Numbered from the stretch's first letter, positions 9,326 to 18,851 are shown. The stretch: DNA of 64,000 nt from Kistimonas sp964291485 (GCA_964291485.2 OZ220224.1:744001-808000), one strand, 5' to 3'. Program-made: numbers and translations. Notes: a model not told the origin generated them from the sequence alone.

Positions 9326-10191
9326 GTCAACCGCTCCTCGACCTCATCCGGCATGTAGAGACGAACCATATCGAGACAGTCCTGAATCCGTTGTTCAATG
9401 TTGGCTTCTGCTTCCAGTTCGCCGTTTTCAATCCTGCAGTTACCGGGTTCAATCTCGGGGGCGGCAAAAATCTCCCACTGTTCGCGGAGTTCCGGTTTGA
9501 ACTGCAGCAGGCGTTCCGAATCTACGGGATTCAGGTAAATCTGGAAGGTGCCATCGTTGCCTGGCAGGCTTTGCAGGGTATTACGGATGACCCGGTAAAT
9601 TTGTTCCGGACGACTCTTGGGCTCACTGCGGATGATCTGCCGGACAATCGTATCCACCAGTGTGGACAGCCATTCACTCATTTCATCCCGTCGATTCTCA
9701 TAGAGGCTGCGAACATTGGCCAGGAGACCGTTCAGCTGGGTTACCAGGGCAGTGATTTCCTGCTCACTGTTTGATAATGCTTCCTTGTAAGCCTGCTCGC
9801 GACCGCTGGTGATACCCTCCTGAAGCCCTTGCTCAAAGCCTTCCTGGCGTCCTTCGGCCAGCCCTTCCGTACGACCCTCTTCCAGCCCTTGCTGATGGCC
9901 CTGCTCATAGCCATCCTTACGCGCCAGCGCCATGCCCTGACGGTAACCATCAGCAAATCCCTGAGCGCCGTTGGCCTGCAAATAGGCGCTGTTCTGGTCA
10001 ATGAGGCCATTAATGTCGGGGTAATCTGCATCTGCTGCCAGAGGCTCCTGAACTACCCTTGACGGTGTCGTTTCCGATCCTCCCGGCTGAACGTCCAGAG
10101 CATCCTGGCGGGGGGGGCGACGAAAGGCCGGAAAGCTAACCCGCTGGCATTGTTCCTCTGATCCTCGAATAACACGACTGGTTTGTTTCAT
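9322..10191 (-). CDS. fliH: Flagellar assembly protein FliH
   Basis: FliH is the peripheral stalk and negative regulator of FliI. The roughly 289-residue product carries the hallmark run of glycine repeats at i+4 spacing (GYEQGHQQGLEEGRTEGLAE, continuing GRQEGFEQGLQEG) after a variable N-terminus, and then the C-terminal FliI-binding domain. A TTG at 10224 would extend it 11 codons and overlap fliG. The ATG at 10191 is preferred because CAGGGA lies at suitable spacing before it. The stop overlaps fliI as ATGA. Confidence 0.93.
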   Translation of the reverse strand: MKQTSRVIRGSEEQCQRVSFPAFRRPPRQDALDVQPGGSETTPSRVVQEPLAADADYPDINGLIDQNSAYLQANGAQGFADGYRQGMALARKDGYEQGHQQGLEEGRTEGLAEGRQEGFEQGLQEGITSGREQAYKEALSNSEQEITALVTQLNGLLANVRSLYENRRDEMSEWLSTLVDTIVRQIIRSEPKSRPEQIYRVIRNTLQSLPGNDGTFQIYLNPVDSERLLQFKPELREQWEIFAAPEIEPGNCRIENGELEAEANIEQRIQDCLDMVRLYMPDEVEERLT

Positions 10192-10216
10192 GGCGCGATC
10201 CCTGCGTTTATGCGTG

Positions 10217-11233
10217 TTATTCAATCATCTCTTCATCTCTGAAGTTCAGCTCGATTTCGCCTTCATCGGCCAGTCGTCGTGCGGTATCCAGCATTTCTTT
10301 ACGGGCGGCCTGCACCTGGCTGGCCCGGACACTGCCCAGGTTCTCGATATCATCCAGCAGGTACTTGGCAGAACTCTTGGCCATGTTGTTCAGGATCATA
10401 TCCATCAGTTCGTCCGGCGCGCCCTTCAGCGCCATAACCAGAACATCCTGGGCTACTTCGGCAACAATACGGTTGATGGCTTCGTCATTCACCTTGGCCA
10501 GGTTGTCAAAGACGAACATGTGGTTTTCAAGCTCAACAGCCAGGGTCTCATCCTGTTCCTTGAAGTGCGCCAGCAGGCTCTTGGTTTCATCCTCACTGAG
10601 GCGGTTCATGATGTCGGCAACCTGCCGCATGCCGCTGATCGTGGTGTTGTGACCGGAGTTCAGCTCGACCATGTTGTCATCAAACATGGCGTTGAGCTCC
10701 TGAATGATAGCCGGATGCAGTTCTTCCAGCTTGGCGACCCTTGATAACAGGTCGTTATGGGTATGCATGGGGAGCCGCTTGAGCACATCCGAGGCCTGCT
10801 TGGAATCCAGGTTAGCCAGCAGTACGGCCTGCAGCTGTGGGTGCTCATGGGCAATCAGCTCAGCAATGGTGGACGCTCCCATCCACTTGATCATCTCCAG
10901 GCCATTGCCGGTTTCCTCGTGCCCAAAGATGGATTCGAGCATTTTCGTGGCGTCTTTTTCGCCCATGGCCAGCTGCAGGCTTTTCTCGAGATATTGCTGG
11001 GTTCCGCCGATGAAACCGGCTTCATAGCGATATTCATGGAAAAACTGGCTCAGGATGGTCTGCACCTCATCCCGACGCAGCGGCGGCATGGTCGCCATGG
11101 CCATGGTAATCTGACGAACTTCCTGTTTACTGAGGTGCTTGAACACATGGGCGGCGCCTTTTTCGCCCAGGCTTAGCAACAGGACAGCGACATTCCGGGC
11201 TGTCTGGCTGATCTTGTTGTTGTCATTACTCAT
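10217..11233 (-). CDS. fliG: Flagellar motor switch protein FliG
   Basis: FliG lies between MS ring and C ring and meets the stator to generate torque. From the ATG that overlaps the fliF stop (ATGA, 11230-11233) it is 338 residues, the usual length. A longer frame from 11254 exists but would overlap fliF further. Family features are VAVLLLSLGEKGAAHVFKHL near the N-terminus and a charged torque helix near the C-terminus (ASQVQAARKEMLDTARRLAD). It lies in the fliE-F-G-H-I-J operon. Confidence 0.96.
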   Translation of the reverse strand: MSNDNNKISQTARNVAVLLLSLGEKGAAHVFKHLSKQEVRQITMAMATMPPLRRDEVQTILSQFFHEYRYEAGFIGGTQQYLEKSLQLAMGEKDATKMLESIFGHEETGNGLEMIKWMGASTIAELIAHEHPQLQAVLLANLDSKQASDVLKRLPMHTHNDLLSRVAKLEELHPAIIQELNAMFDDNMVELNSGHNTTISGMRQVADIMNRLSEDETKSLLAHFKEQDETLAVELENHMFVFDNLAKVNDEAINRIVAEVAQDVLVMALKGAPDELMDMILNNMAKSSAKYLLDDIENLGSVRASQVQAARKEMLDTARRLADEGEIELNFRDEEMIE

Positions 11234-12852
11234 GATGATTCCGTGTTCATCCACATTTTAACAACCTGGGCGACTCGCTCCGGCTCTTTGTGGGCCAGTT
11301 TCCGGGCGCTTACCAGCTGGGTTTCAAAGTCCGCCACCTCGGGAGGCAGCAGGGAAAGAGATTCGTCGCTGAACAGCCCCAGATCCGGATGCGCGGCCTT
11401 GAAAGCTGCGGCGGCTTCGGCGGCTTCGTCCACCGGTGCTGGCAGCGGTTCTGGTGGGCTGACAATCCGCTGCACCAGGGGGCGCAGCAGAAACATGATG
11501 ACGGCAAGGCTCAGGATGCCGCCGATCAGATAACGGAAGTAATAGAGGATTTGGGGAGATTCCCACCAGGCAATCCCACCATCGTTCATGGCTTCGTTCA
11601 CGACAAAGTTGGCGGTATGGATACTGATCTGGTCATTACGGGCTTCGGTGAACCCGATGGCATCGCGTACCAGCTGCTGTAAGTCTTCCATCTGCACACT
11701 GCCGCCCGCCATGGCGCTTTCATTGAGGACGATGGCAACGCTCAAACGATTGACTGTGCCCTGTTGCCGGGTGACATGCTTGACCACCCGATCCACTTCG
11801 TAGTTACGGGTAAATTCTTTCTGGCCGACTTCCTTGGTGGCAGCATGCTCTTCGCCGGTTAGGGGCGGCTCGTTGCTTAGCGTGCCCGGAACCCCGGTCT
11901 TGCCACCGGTTTCTCGCCGCTCACTGGAGTGCTCACTTCTTACTGCCTGCGCCTGGGGGTCGTATTCCTCAGATGTCTGCTCAATTCGATTCAGGTCAAC
12001 GTCAGCTGACACTTCTACCCGGTAATTGCCATAACCCACGATCGGTTCCAGCAGTGCACTGACCCGGTTTTCATAGGTTCGCTCAAGCTTATCGATATAC
12101 TCCAGCTGGCGTTCAGCCAGATCGAGGCCATTGTTGCTCATGGCCAGTTCCCGGGAGAGTAGAGTACCGTGCTGGTCAACAATGGAAATGGATTCACGTA
12201 CCATGCCGGGCACGCTGCCGGCAATCAGGTTGACGATGGCTTCCACCTGGGTTTTTTCGAGTGTCTGTCCGGGAAGCAGGTCAACAAATACGGAGGCAGA
12301 TGGTTTTTCCGCCTTTCTGACAAAGGCGCTCTTGCGAGGCAGCGCCAGGTGAACCCGGGCATTTCTGACTTGCCGGAGGCTGATGATGGTGCGGGCGAGT
12401 TCACCTTCCAGTCCTCGGCGATAACGCACATTTTCCAGAAACTGGCTGGTACCTAACGGTTGCTCCTTATCAAGAACTTCCAGCCCCTCCGGTTTTTCCG
12501 GCTTTATGCCGGCCGTCGCCAGTTGCATCCGGGCTTCCGGCAGGCGGGCAGCGTCGACCAGTATCTGGCCACTGCCAGGATGCACGCGGTAGGCGATGCC
12601 CGCCTGCTCCAGAGCGTCCGTGACACCACCGACATCATAAATTTCCTGGCTGCCATAGAGTGGCTGGTAATCGGTGCTGTTGGACCAGATCACAAGCACG
12701 ATGGCGAGCGCCAGCGAACCCGCCAGACTGATAAGCATCAGACCCTGGTATTTCGGGTTTTCCCGGATCATGGTGCTGACCCGGGTGAGTACCTGCTGCC
12801 AGCGGCTCTGGTACTCTTGCTTTACTGCTGGCGTTGTCTGCTCGTCTGCCAT
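11230..12852 (-). CDS. fliF: Flagellar MS-ring protein FliF
   Basis: FliF forms the MS ring in the inner membrane, the base on which rod and switch assemble. The 540-residue product has a first membrane segment (LMLISLAGSLALAIVLVIW), the ring-building domain with ARMQLATAGIKPE and ARVHLALPRKSAFVR, a periplasmic region, a second membrane segment (YLIGGILSLAVIMFLLRPLV) and an acidic C-terminal tail that binds FliG (VAQVVKMWMNTESS). It starts 23 bases after fliE and overlaps fliG. Confidence 0.96.
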   Translation of the reverse strand: MADEQTTPAVKQEYQSRWQQVLTRVSTMIRENPKYQGLMLISLAGSLALAIVLVIWSNSTDYQPLYGSQEIYDVGGVTDALEQAGIAYRVHPGSGQILVDAARLPEARMQLATAGIKPEKPEGLEVLDKEQPLGTSQFLENVRYRRGLEGELARTIISLRQVRNARVHLALPRKSAFVRKAEKPSASVFVDLLPGQTLEKTQVEAIVNLIAGSVPGMVRESISIVDQHGTLLSRELAMSNNGLDLAERQLEYIDKLERTYENRVSALLEPIVGYGNYRVEVSADVDLNRIEQTSEEYDPQAQAVRSEHSSERRETGGKTGVPGTLSNEPPLTGEEHAATKEVGQKEFTRNYEVDRVVKHVTRQQGTVNRLSVAIVLNESAMAGGSVQMEDLQQLVRDAIGFTEARNDQISIHTANFVVNEAMNDGGIAWWESPQILYYFRYLIGGILSLAVIMFLLRPLVQRIVSPPEPLPAPVDEAAEAAAAFKAAHPDLGLFSDESLSLLPPEVADFETQLVSARKLAHKEPERVAQVVKMWMNTESS

Positions 12853-12875
12853 GGCGTCCTGCCTGCGCTATTCGG

Positions 12876-13205
12876 TTAAATCTGCATCCGCATGACTTCT
12901 TCGTAGGCGGAAACTACCTTGTTTCGTACCTGCATCAGCGCCTGGAACGACAGGCTGGATTTCTGGGCCGCAATCATGGCGCCCACCAGGTCCGTGCTGG
13001 CGCCGGTTTCAATGGCGCGCATTTTACTGCTGGAGTCCTGCTGCAGGCTGTTGACGTGATCCAGCGCCTGCTTGAGCACCGAACTGAAGGATGGCTGATC
13101 ATTCGTGCTGCCAAACTGGCTCAGGTCAATGGGCATGCGCTGGCCGAGATTGATGGGCTGTCCCAGTTTGAGCATTGATGCTTCATCGCCGATGGGCTTG
13201 ATCAT
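12876..13205 (-). CDS. fliE: Flagellar hook-basal body protein FliE
   Basis: FliE joins the MS ring to the proximal rod. The 109-residue product has the family pattern: a variable N-terminus, FSSVLKQALDHVNSLQQDSS, then the conserved C-terminal block with MIAAQKSSLSFQALMQVRNK and VVSAYEEVMRMQI. The gene follows lafK by 16 bases and has a strong GGGAGGACAAGGG ribosome-binding region. It begins the basal-body part of this operon. Confidence 0.95.
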   Translation of the reverse strand: MIKPIGDEASMLKLGQPINLGQRMPIDLSQFGSTNDQPSFSSVLKQALDHVNSLQQDSSSKMRAIETGASTDLVGAMIAAQKSSLSFQALMQVRNKVVSAYEEVMRMQI

Positions 13206-13221
13206 TCCCTTGTCCTCCCTG

Positions 13222-14568
13222 TCATTGGGGTTCGTCTGATGTCTTTGACTGGGCGATCAGGGCTTCAATATCGATGCCCTGACGACGAATATCGGCCAGT
13301 TTGTTACGGAGTGTCCGGGTCGTAATACCCAGCGTCTCCGCCGTACGCGTGCGATGTCCCTTGTGATGCAGCAGGGTGTCGATAATGTGTTCCTGCTCCA
13401 GAGTCCGGTTACGTTTGTGCAGTTTGTTGGAACGGAGTGGGCTGCTGGTTGTAGTGGTTGGCTGCGCACTGTTTGCTGGCAACATCAGTGCTTCAGGTTG
13501 AATGGTATTGCCGGTGGTCAGCACCAATGCACGCTGCACGACATTTTCCAGTTCCCTGGCATTACCGGGCCAATCGTGGTTCAGTAACGTCTGTTCTGCT
13601 GCGGGACTGAATTGAAGGCTGCGGCCTGTCCGTGCAAGAAAATGACGGGCCAGTGGCAGAATGTCTTCCCGACGTTCCCGAAGGGGCTGGCAGTGGAGCG
13701 GGAAAACATTCAGGCGATAAAACAGGTCTTCACGGAATGTGCCTTCATTCACTTGCCGGGCCAGATCCTGGTTAGTGGCGGCAATGATCCGGATATTTAA
13801 CCGAATGCTTTGATGGCTGCCGATCCTCTCAACCTCTCGTTCCTGAAGGACCCGAAGCAGCTTGGCCTGCAGGGAGCCGGCAATTTCCCCGATTTCATCC
13901 AGAAAGAGTGTACCTTCATTGGCGAGCTCGAATTTTCCAGGTCGACTGGTATAGGCGCCAGTGAATGCGCCTTTCACATAGCCGAACAGCTCCGCCTCGA
14001 GCAGATTCTCAGGTATGGCAGCACAATTAATGGCAATGAATGTCTGTGCCTTGCGGGGAGAATGCTGATGGATGAATTGTGCGAGCACTTCTTTGCCGGT
14101 GCCGCTGTTGCCGGTGATCAGAACGGTCGTATCCGTGTCGGCCACTTGCCGTGCCATGGCTAACAGGGAACGACTGGCGTCAGAGGCCGCAATAGGGCCT
14201 TCAGGCGTTTCGGCAGGCTGTTGTTCCAGCAGGGTCGTCAGCCGTTCCAGGGTGATATTGCCGGCAATAAAGTCACTGGCTCCCGCATGAATAGCGGCTA
14301 CGGCGTCTTCGACACAGGCATCAGGTGAGGCGATGACAAGCGCTGGCATGGGATTCTGACGGCCAACCTGCCGGATAAATTCAAGCGTGGTGGCATCCGG
14401 CAGCTGGTCACTGGCAATGATCAGGTCGATTTTCTTCTGTTGGATCACTTGAATAGCGGACAGGCAATCCACCACTTTTTCGAGGGTAAACGGCAGCGTT
14501 GTCAGCCGTTGGCTGACAGGCGAGTCAAAACCTGTTTCTCCCACCATGAGAACGCTGTGTTTAGTCAT
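13222..14568 (-). CDS. lafK: Sigma-54-dependent flagellar regulator, LafK type, with degenerate receiver
   Basis: The roughly 448-residue product is an enhancer-binding activator of sigma-54 RNA polymerase. After a receiver-like N-terminal domain comes an AAA+ domain with Walker A (GNSGTGKE), the sigma-54 contact loop GAFTGA, Walker B region GTLFLDEIGE and arginine-finger region FREDLFYRLNVFPL. A Fis-type helix-turn-helix ends it (RTRTAETLGITTRTLRNKLA). Position directly before fliEFGHIJ is that of LafK in lateral flagellar systems. The receiver lacks the usual acidic pair (GE instead) and has Ser where the phosphoacceptor Asp is expected (ASDQLP), so phosphorylation seems unlikely. An in-frame TTG at 14580 would add four residues. 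Confidence 0.88.
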   Translation of the reverse strand: MTKHSVLMVGETGFDSPVSQRLTTLPFTLEKVVDCLSAIQVIQQKKIDLIIASDQLPDATTLEFIRQVGRQNPMPALVIASPDACVEDAVAAIHAGASDFIAGNITLERLTTLLEQQPAETPEGPIAASDASRSLLAMARQVADTDTTVLITGNSGTGKEVLAQFIHQHSPRKAQTFIAINCAAIPENLLEAELFGYVKGAFTGAYTSRPGKFELANEGTLFLDEIGEIAGSLQAKLLRVLQEREVERIGSHQSIRLNIRIIAATNQDLARQVNEGTFREDLFYRLNVFPLHCQPLRERREDILPLARHFLARTGRSLQFSPAAEQTLLNHDWPGNARELENVVQRALVLTTGNTIQPEALMLPANSAQPTTTTSSPLRSNKLHKRNRTLEQEHIIDTLLHHKGHRTRTAETLGITTRTLRNKLADIRRQGIDIEALIAQSKTSDEPQ

Positions 14569-14852
14569 TTCCGTATGCAACAGACAAGAATGCGCTTCCG
14601 TATTGATATTGATTCTTACGGCTTTTCATATCCATGAAAACTTCAATAAAACAATGAGATATGAAATGTTTTTAATTATGAACAATTGAAATATAGAACA
14701 TCCCCTGTTCAGATTTGTCGGCCCAAATAGACAAATTCACGATGCCGGTCTGATTAGTTATTTCTAAAAAACATTAAAGTTTTCTGGCAAGTTTATGAAT
14801 CGAGGTGGTGGGGAATTCTTTGGTGTTTTTTTAAGAAGAAAACGTCAAATAT

Positions 14853-15854
14853 TTATTCTTCTATTGGGGGTTCGGCGGCAGGGGCTTCTTCCATCGATTC
14901 TGAATCATCGGTGTGTTGGACGAGCGTGTTTTCTTCTTTTGTCATTGAGAGTGTGGGTTGCTCTTTGTTGGTATTTTCTGTGGCTTTAGGCGCCTGCCTG
15001 GGCTTTTCATCGCGATAAAGGCGGATTTCAACCCGCCGGTTCTTGGCGCGACCCTCGGGCGTGTTGTTGGAAAGAACCGGGTAGCGATCACCATGGTAGC
15101 GGGTCGTGATCATGGATGCCGCAATACCACGTTTAAGCATCAGGCTACTGATGGCATCGGAACGCTCCATGGACAGGGTTCGGTTGGCCAATGAATCGCC
15201 AATCCCGTCGGTATGGCCGTCAATTTCAATACGGTTGACGCGTGGGTCGGCCAGGATATAGGTGATCATGTCTTGCAGGAACGGGTGGTGGTCTTTCCGG
15301 TAACCCTGCTGGCCGGAATCGTAATAAACAATTGTGTGTTTAATCTGCTCAAAATTCACCGGAAGCAGGGTTTCCCGGCATTCACTGAACGGTTCAATGA
15401 CATCGGCAATACCCACGGAGGATAGGGTGATCCGGTGCTTGAGCTGGGTATTGGCCAGAATATCCAACTGTGCCCAAAGGCCATTGCTCATTTTGTCCAG
15501 TAATTCAGTGGCGCCCGGTTCATGACGATAGGCCTGATCCTGAACCGGATTGCTGGCGTGCTCGACATTGGCGCCAAACGGATGCCAGGGGGCAGGGGCA
15601 GAAAATACCGTGATGGTGTCAGCCTGCTTTTTCAATGCCGGTGATTCAATCTGCAGCATCAGGGGGAGACCGGCTTCGTCAATGAAGGTCGCGGAACCGA
15701 AGTGCGGGATGGGCTGGATCAGTTTGCAGGCAAATATGGACGACTCCACCTGCCAGATGGTGTTATCCATCGGTGTCGAATAATTGCCGGCTTTGGCGCC
15801 AAAGGCCGCCATACCGCTGATCATCGTCAGGAAAACTACGTTACTGCACTTCAT
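14853..15854 (-). CDS. motY: MotY-like sodium-motor T-ring protein with OmpA-like domain
   Basis: The 333-residue protein has a signal peptide ending near KAG, then a MotY-type N-terminal domain (ACKLIQPIPHFGSATF; SAPAPWHPFGAN). An OmpA-like peptidoglycan-binding domain follows (DGHTDGIGDSLANRTLSMER; EGRAKNRRVEIRLY). MotY forms part of the T ring that anchors the stator around the flagellar basal body. An acidic tail of about 45 residues (MEEAPAAEPPIEE end) follows the domain and is unusual. The gene is just upstream of lafK on the same strand, as in lateral clusters of vibrios. MotY usually goes with sodium-driven PomAB-type stators, but no stator gene lies in this window. Confidence 0.85.
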   Translation of the reverse strand: MKCSNVVFLTMISGMAAFGAKAGNYSTPMDNTIWQVESSIFACKLIQPIPHFGSATFIDEAGLPLMLQIESPALKKQADTITVFSAPAPWHPFGANVEHASNPVQDQAYRHEPGATELLDKMSNGLWAQLDILANTQLKHRITLSSVGIADVIEPFSECRETLLPVNFEQIKHTIVYYDSGQQGYRKDHHPFLQDMITYILADPRVNRIEIDGHTDGIGDSLANRTLSMERSDAISSLMLKRGIAASMITTRYHGDRYPVLSNNTPEGRAKNRRVEIRLYRDEKPRQAPKATENTNKEQPTLSMTKEENTLVQHTDDSESMEEAPAAEPPIEE

Positions 15855-15992
15855 ATCCTTATGAATCCAGCGTACTGCTACTGCTTCTGTCTTTTAGTTT
15901 AGTGAAAAAACAGCGGGGGAATGGTGGAATGAGGAAACAGACAATGTTGCGCAAGCAGTATTGAAAGGTTTATAGCAATGAGGCTGGAGTGC

Positions 15993-16029
15993 TTTACCGG
16001 GCACCTGCTAGCCTTACGTGCCCGGTAAA
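15993..16029. other. Perfect 12-bp hairpin between the GntR block and motY
   Basis: TTTACCGGGCAC (15993-16004) and GTGCCCGGTAAA (16018-16029) are perfectly complementary with a 13-base spacer. The hairpin lies downstream of the small minus-strand gene and upstream of motY. No T tract follows on either side, so it may be a weak terminator or a protein site. Confidence 0.5.
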
Positions 16030-16075
16030 TACTCATCATATTGAGGCGCTGAAGGTGTTCCGTTTGATGTGGCGC

Positions 16076-16264
16076 TTAAAGGTTTTGCTGTGATTTAACA
16101 AACGATAGTAAGTGGACTCTTGCTGCTGACTCAGGTTTGAGTCCTTTTAATTCTGTTTCTCTCGTGCTTCCGTCGGGAAGATAAACGATTAATGTGTCGT
16201 TAAAAATGGCATATTCAGCGGTATATTTAACACCGTTTTCCTCAATTGATATTATTTCTTCCAT
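16076..16264 (-). CDS. Small hypothetical protein
   Basis: From the ATG at 16264 this is a 62-residue acidic-start protein (MEEIISIEENGVKYTAEYAI) with predicted beta-strands and no membrane segment. A longer frame begins at a GTG at 16342 and would overlap the end of gntR by 11 bases. The codon pattern looks plausible and the gene lies in tandem with gntR, so they may be co-transcribed. I do not recognise a family. Confidence 0.5.
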   Translation of the reverse strand: MEEIISIEENGVKYTAEYAIFNDTLIVYLPDGSTRETELKGLKPESAARVHLLSFVKSQQNL

Positions 16265-16331
16265 CTTGGCTTTGCTCTTTGTTTCGTTATTTGGTGCGAT
16301 TTTGTCGCAAACTAATACTGGTTGGTAGTTC

Positions 16332-17099
16332 TCAGGGGTCACGGATCACAGTCACAAAATCAAAGGTATCGCCCAGGAAGTGGGAGCGGGTGTGTTCCAC
16401 CGGCGTATCGTCTTCCAGCAATCCATGACGCTCCAGGAATATGACCGGGCTTCCGGCTGGAATCTCCAGATAATCCGCATAAGTTGCATCGACGGCTACA
16501 GCTCGTAGACGCTGAATGGCCTTTACTGGCCGGATACCCGCCTCGTCCAGCGCTTCATAGAGCGAACCGGTGATGCCAAAAGGATTATCCAGGAATTTAC
16601 GGGGCACGGTGGCATGCTCCAGGGCGACCGGCTTGTCGTCAGCCATTCTGACCCGGAACATCCGCACAACCTCATCACCCGGCTGCAGCCGTAGTTTCTG
16701 AATTTCATCGGATGTGGCCAGACCAACACCCCGCTCAATCCAGCGGGAATCCGGATGCTTGTCCACCGCGAGAATCACTTCCGAGAAACTGTTCAACCGG
16801 TTCAGTTCATGAACGACGCGTTCGTTAACAAAGGTACCGGCGCCCTGACGCTGGGTCAGGATGCCGTCATTGACCAGATCGTCGATGGCGCGTTTGACCG
16901 TAACCCGGGAGACTTTCATGGTGCTGGCAATTTCCCGCTCCGCTGGCAGGGCATCATTGCACTGAAGGATACCCTGGCTGATGGCCTCCTGGATCAGGCT
17001 CTGCAGCTGGATGTAGAGCGGCGTCGCGCTGTTTCGGAGCGTTTCGGGTTGGCCAAAAATCTGTTCGACCAGGCGGCTTGTCAGTTGGGTATCAGTCAT
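16332..17099 (-). CDS. GntR-family regulator, HutC/UTRA subfamily
   Basis: The 255-residue product has a winged helix-turn-helix at about residues 22-90 (ALPAEREIASTMKVSRVTVK; GILTQRQGAGTFVNE) and a UTRA ligand domain at about 110-250 (ERHGLLEDDTPVEHTRSHFL). This subfamily usually binds small, often phosphorylated sugars and leaves DNA on binding; NagR/DasR-type members sense glucosamine phosphates. It is divergent from eno, with several TGGTAT/ATACCA half-sites in the shared region, close to known NagR half-sites. Its likely role is control of the adjoining glycolytic block; the ligand is unknown. Confidence 0.88.
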   Translation of the reverse strand: MTDTQLTSRLVEQIFGQPETLRNSATPLYIQLQSLIQEAISQGILQCNDALPAEREIASTMKVSRVTVKRAIDDLVNDGILTQRQGAGTFVNERVVHELNRLNSFSEVILAVDKHPDSRWIERGVGLATSDEIQKLRLQPGDEVVRMFRVRMADDKPVALEHATVPRKFLDNPFGITGSLYEALDEAGIRPVKAIQRLRAVAVDATYADYLEIPAGSPVIFLERHGLLEDDTPVEHTRSHFLGDTFDFVTVIRDP

Positions 17100-17126
17100 C
17101 GTCGGGCAACGTCAGCTTTGGCACAC

Positions 17127-17441
17127 GGTATATGACAACGCGTAATGCCATACCATTTTTTTGATGGTTATGTGTCCAATCCACTGGGGACTAGCCAGTA
17201 ACGTGTACAGCGACTGCCTCATTATTCATTTCCCTGTGTGACAAATCCCGTCGCTATTCATAGGGAGAGGGCTATAGTGTGTCGTTACTGATGGATCGGC
17301 ATCATGCGTAATTGCGTGTCAGTGTATCCGGTTTTTCTGAGCTATCAATACCATTTTTTGCCTTTTTATTGTCAGTGGTATTGCTCTTTCCTGATTTGAA
17401 TCAAACAGTGGTATTTAAAGAGCGATCCTTGTCGTATACCA
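17127..17441. promoter_or_regulatory. Cluster of TGGTAT/ATACCA half-sites between gntR and eno
   Basis: The hexamer occurs as ATACCA at 17150-17155, 17348-17353 and 17436-17441, and as TGGTAT at 17376-17381 and 17409-17414. A partial GGTAT lies at 17127-17131. CAATACCA (17346-17353) and TGGTATTG (17376-17383) form a perfect inverted repeat. The flanks resemble NagR-type operators (AATGGTATTGATAG, AATGGTATACGACAA). The 421-base gntR-eno gap holds no gene. Binding by the GntR protein is inference. Confidence 0.45.
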
Positions 17442-17520
17442 TTGGCGCACTTTTTCAGCCCGCTTGTCAGTTAGCTCAGCCAGCCAGCCGACAGGTTTCT
17501 TCTGTGTGGAGTTGAACGTA

Positions 17521-18807
17521 ATGGCCATCATCAAAGAGATCAAAGCCCGGGAGATCATGGATTCCCGCGGCAATCCCACCATTGAGGCAGACGTTATCCT
17601 CGAGTCTGGCGCCATGGGCCGGGCGTGTGCGCCCTCCGGTGCGTCCACCGGTTCCCGTGAAGCCCTGGAGCTGCGCGACGGCGACAAGAGCCGCTACCTG
17701 GGTAAAGGTGTTCTGACGGCGGTCGGCAATGTCAACGGCCCGATCCGTGAAGCCCTGCTGGGTAAGGATGCGGCAGACCAGCGTGCGATCGACAACCTGA
17801 TGATTGAGCTGGATGGCACCGAGAGCAAGAACAAGCTTGGCGCCAACGCTATCCTGGCGGTTTCCCTGGCAGCGGCCAAGGCAGCAGCGGCTGAAAAGGG
17901 TATTCCCCTGTACCAGCACATTGCGGATCTGAATGGCACTTCCGGCCAGTATTCCATGCCGGTACCGATGATGAATATCCTCAACGGCGGTGAACACGCT
18001 GACAATAATGTGGATATCCAGGAATTCATGGTGCAGCCGGTCGGCGCCAGCTCCTTTGCTGAAGCGCTGCGTATGGGCGCGGAAATCTTCCACAACCTGA
18101 AGAAAGTTCTGTCCGCCAAGGGATTGAGCACGTCTGTTGGTGATGAAGGGGGCTTTGCGCCGAACCTGGCGTCCAATGCGGATGCGCTGGCGGTTATCAA
18201 GGAAGCGGTTGAGAATGCCGGCTACAAGCTGGGTGAAGATGTCACCCTGGCGCTGGACTGCGCAGCGTCCGAGTTCTATCGCGATGGCAAGTATGACCTC
18301 AAGGGCGAAGGCAAAGTCTTCGATTCTGAAGGTTTCGCGGATTACCTGGCCGACCTGGCGAACCAGTATCCGATTATTTCCATTGAAGATGGTCTGGATG
18401 AATCTGACTGGGACGGCTGGAAAGTGCTCACTGAAAAGCTTGGCAACAAGCTCCAGCTGGTAGGTGACGACCTGTTCGTGACCAATACCCGCATCCTGAA
18501 GGAAGGTATCGACAAGGGCATTGCCAACTCCATCCTGATCAAGTTCAACCAGATCGGCAGTCTCAGTGAAACCCTGGACGCCATCCGGATGGCTCGCGAA
18601 GCCGGTTACACCGCAGTGATTTCCCACCGTTCCGGTGAGACCGAAGATGCGACCATTGCGGATCTGGCGGTAGGTACCGCGGCTGGCCAGATCAAGACCG
18701 GTTCTCTGTGCCGTTCTGACCGTGTTGCCAAGTACAACCAGCTGCTGCGTATTGAAGAAGAGCTGGGCAGCAAGGCGACTTACCGTGGTCGTGCAGAATT
18801 CAAGTAA
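17521..18807 (+). CDS. eno: Enolase
   Basis: Enolase converts 2-phosphoglycerate to phosphoenolpyruvate in glycolysis. The 428-residue protein (MAIIKEIKAREIMDSRGNPT start) carries the signatures DEGGFAPN, SIEDGLDESDWDGW, GDDLFVTN and SHRSGETEDATIADLAVG, with the metal and catalytic residues these contain. The frame is open upstream to 17464, but the ATG at 17521 matches family starts and has GGAG before it. It lies divergent from gntR and is closed by a strong terminator, so it is probably a single-gene transcript. Confidence 0.98.
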   Translation: MAIIKEIKAREIMDSRGNPTIEADVILESGAMGRACAPSGASTGSREALELRDGDKSRYLGKGVLTAVGNVNGPIREALLGKDAADQRAIDNLMIELDGTESKNKLGANAILAVSLAAAKAAAAEKGIPLYQHIADLNGTSGQYSMPVPMMNILNGGEHADNNVDIQEFMVQPVGASSFAEALRMGAEIFHNLKKVLSAKGLSTSVGDEGGFAPNLASNADALAVIKEAVENAGYKLGEDVTLALDCAASEFYRDGKYDLKGEGKVFDSEGFADYLADLANQYPIISIEDGLDESDWDGWKVLTEKLGNKLQLVGDDLFVTNTRILKEGIDKGIANSILIKFNQIGSLSETLDAIRMAREAGYTAVISHRSGETEDATIADLAVGTAAGQIKTGSLCRSDRVAKYNQLLRIEEELGSKATYRGRAEFK

Positions 18808-18851
18808 TTGCTGCTAACAGGGCTGGTGCTAGCCAATCCTAAAGTCTGAAC

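Noticed and set aside
14581..14852. Sigma-54 promoter upstream of lafK
   Set aside because: I looked for TGGCAC-N5-TTGC on the minus strand and found no convincing match.
15993..16029. Strong terminator
   Set aside because: The stem is perfect but no T tract follows on either strand, so it is listed only as a hairpin.
17476..18627. Long minus-strand frame across eno
   Set aside because: It is the shadow of enolase, a strongly recognised gene; GC-rich codon bias opens the reverse frame.
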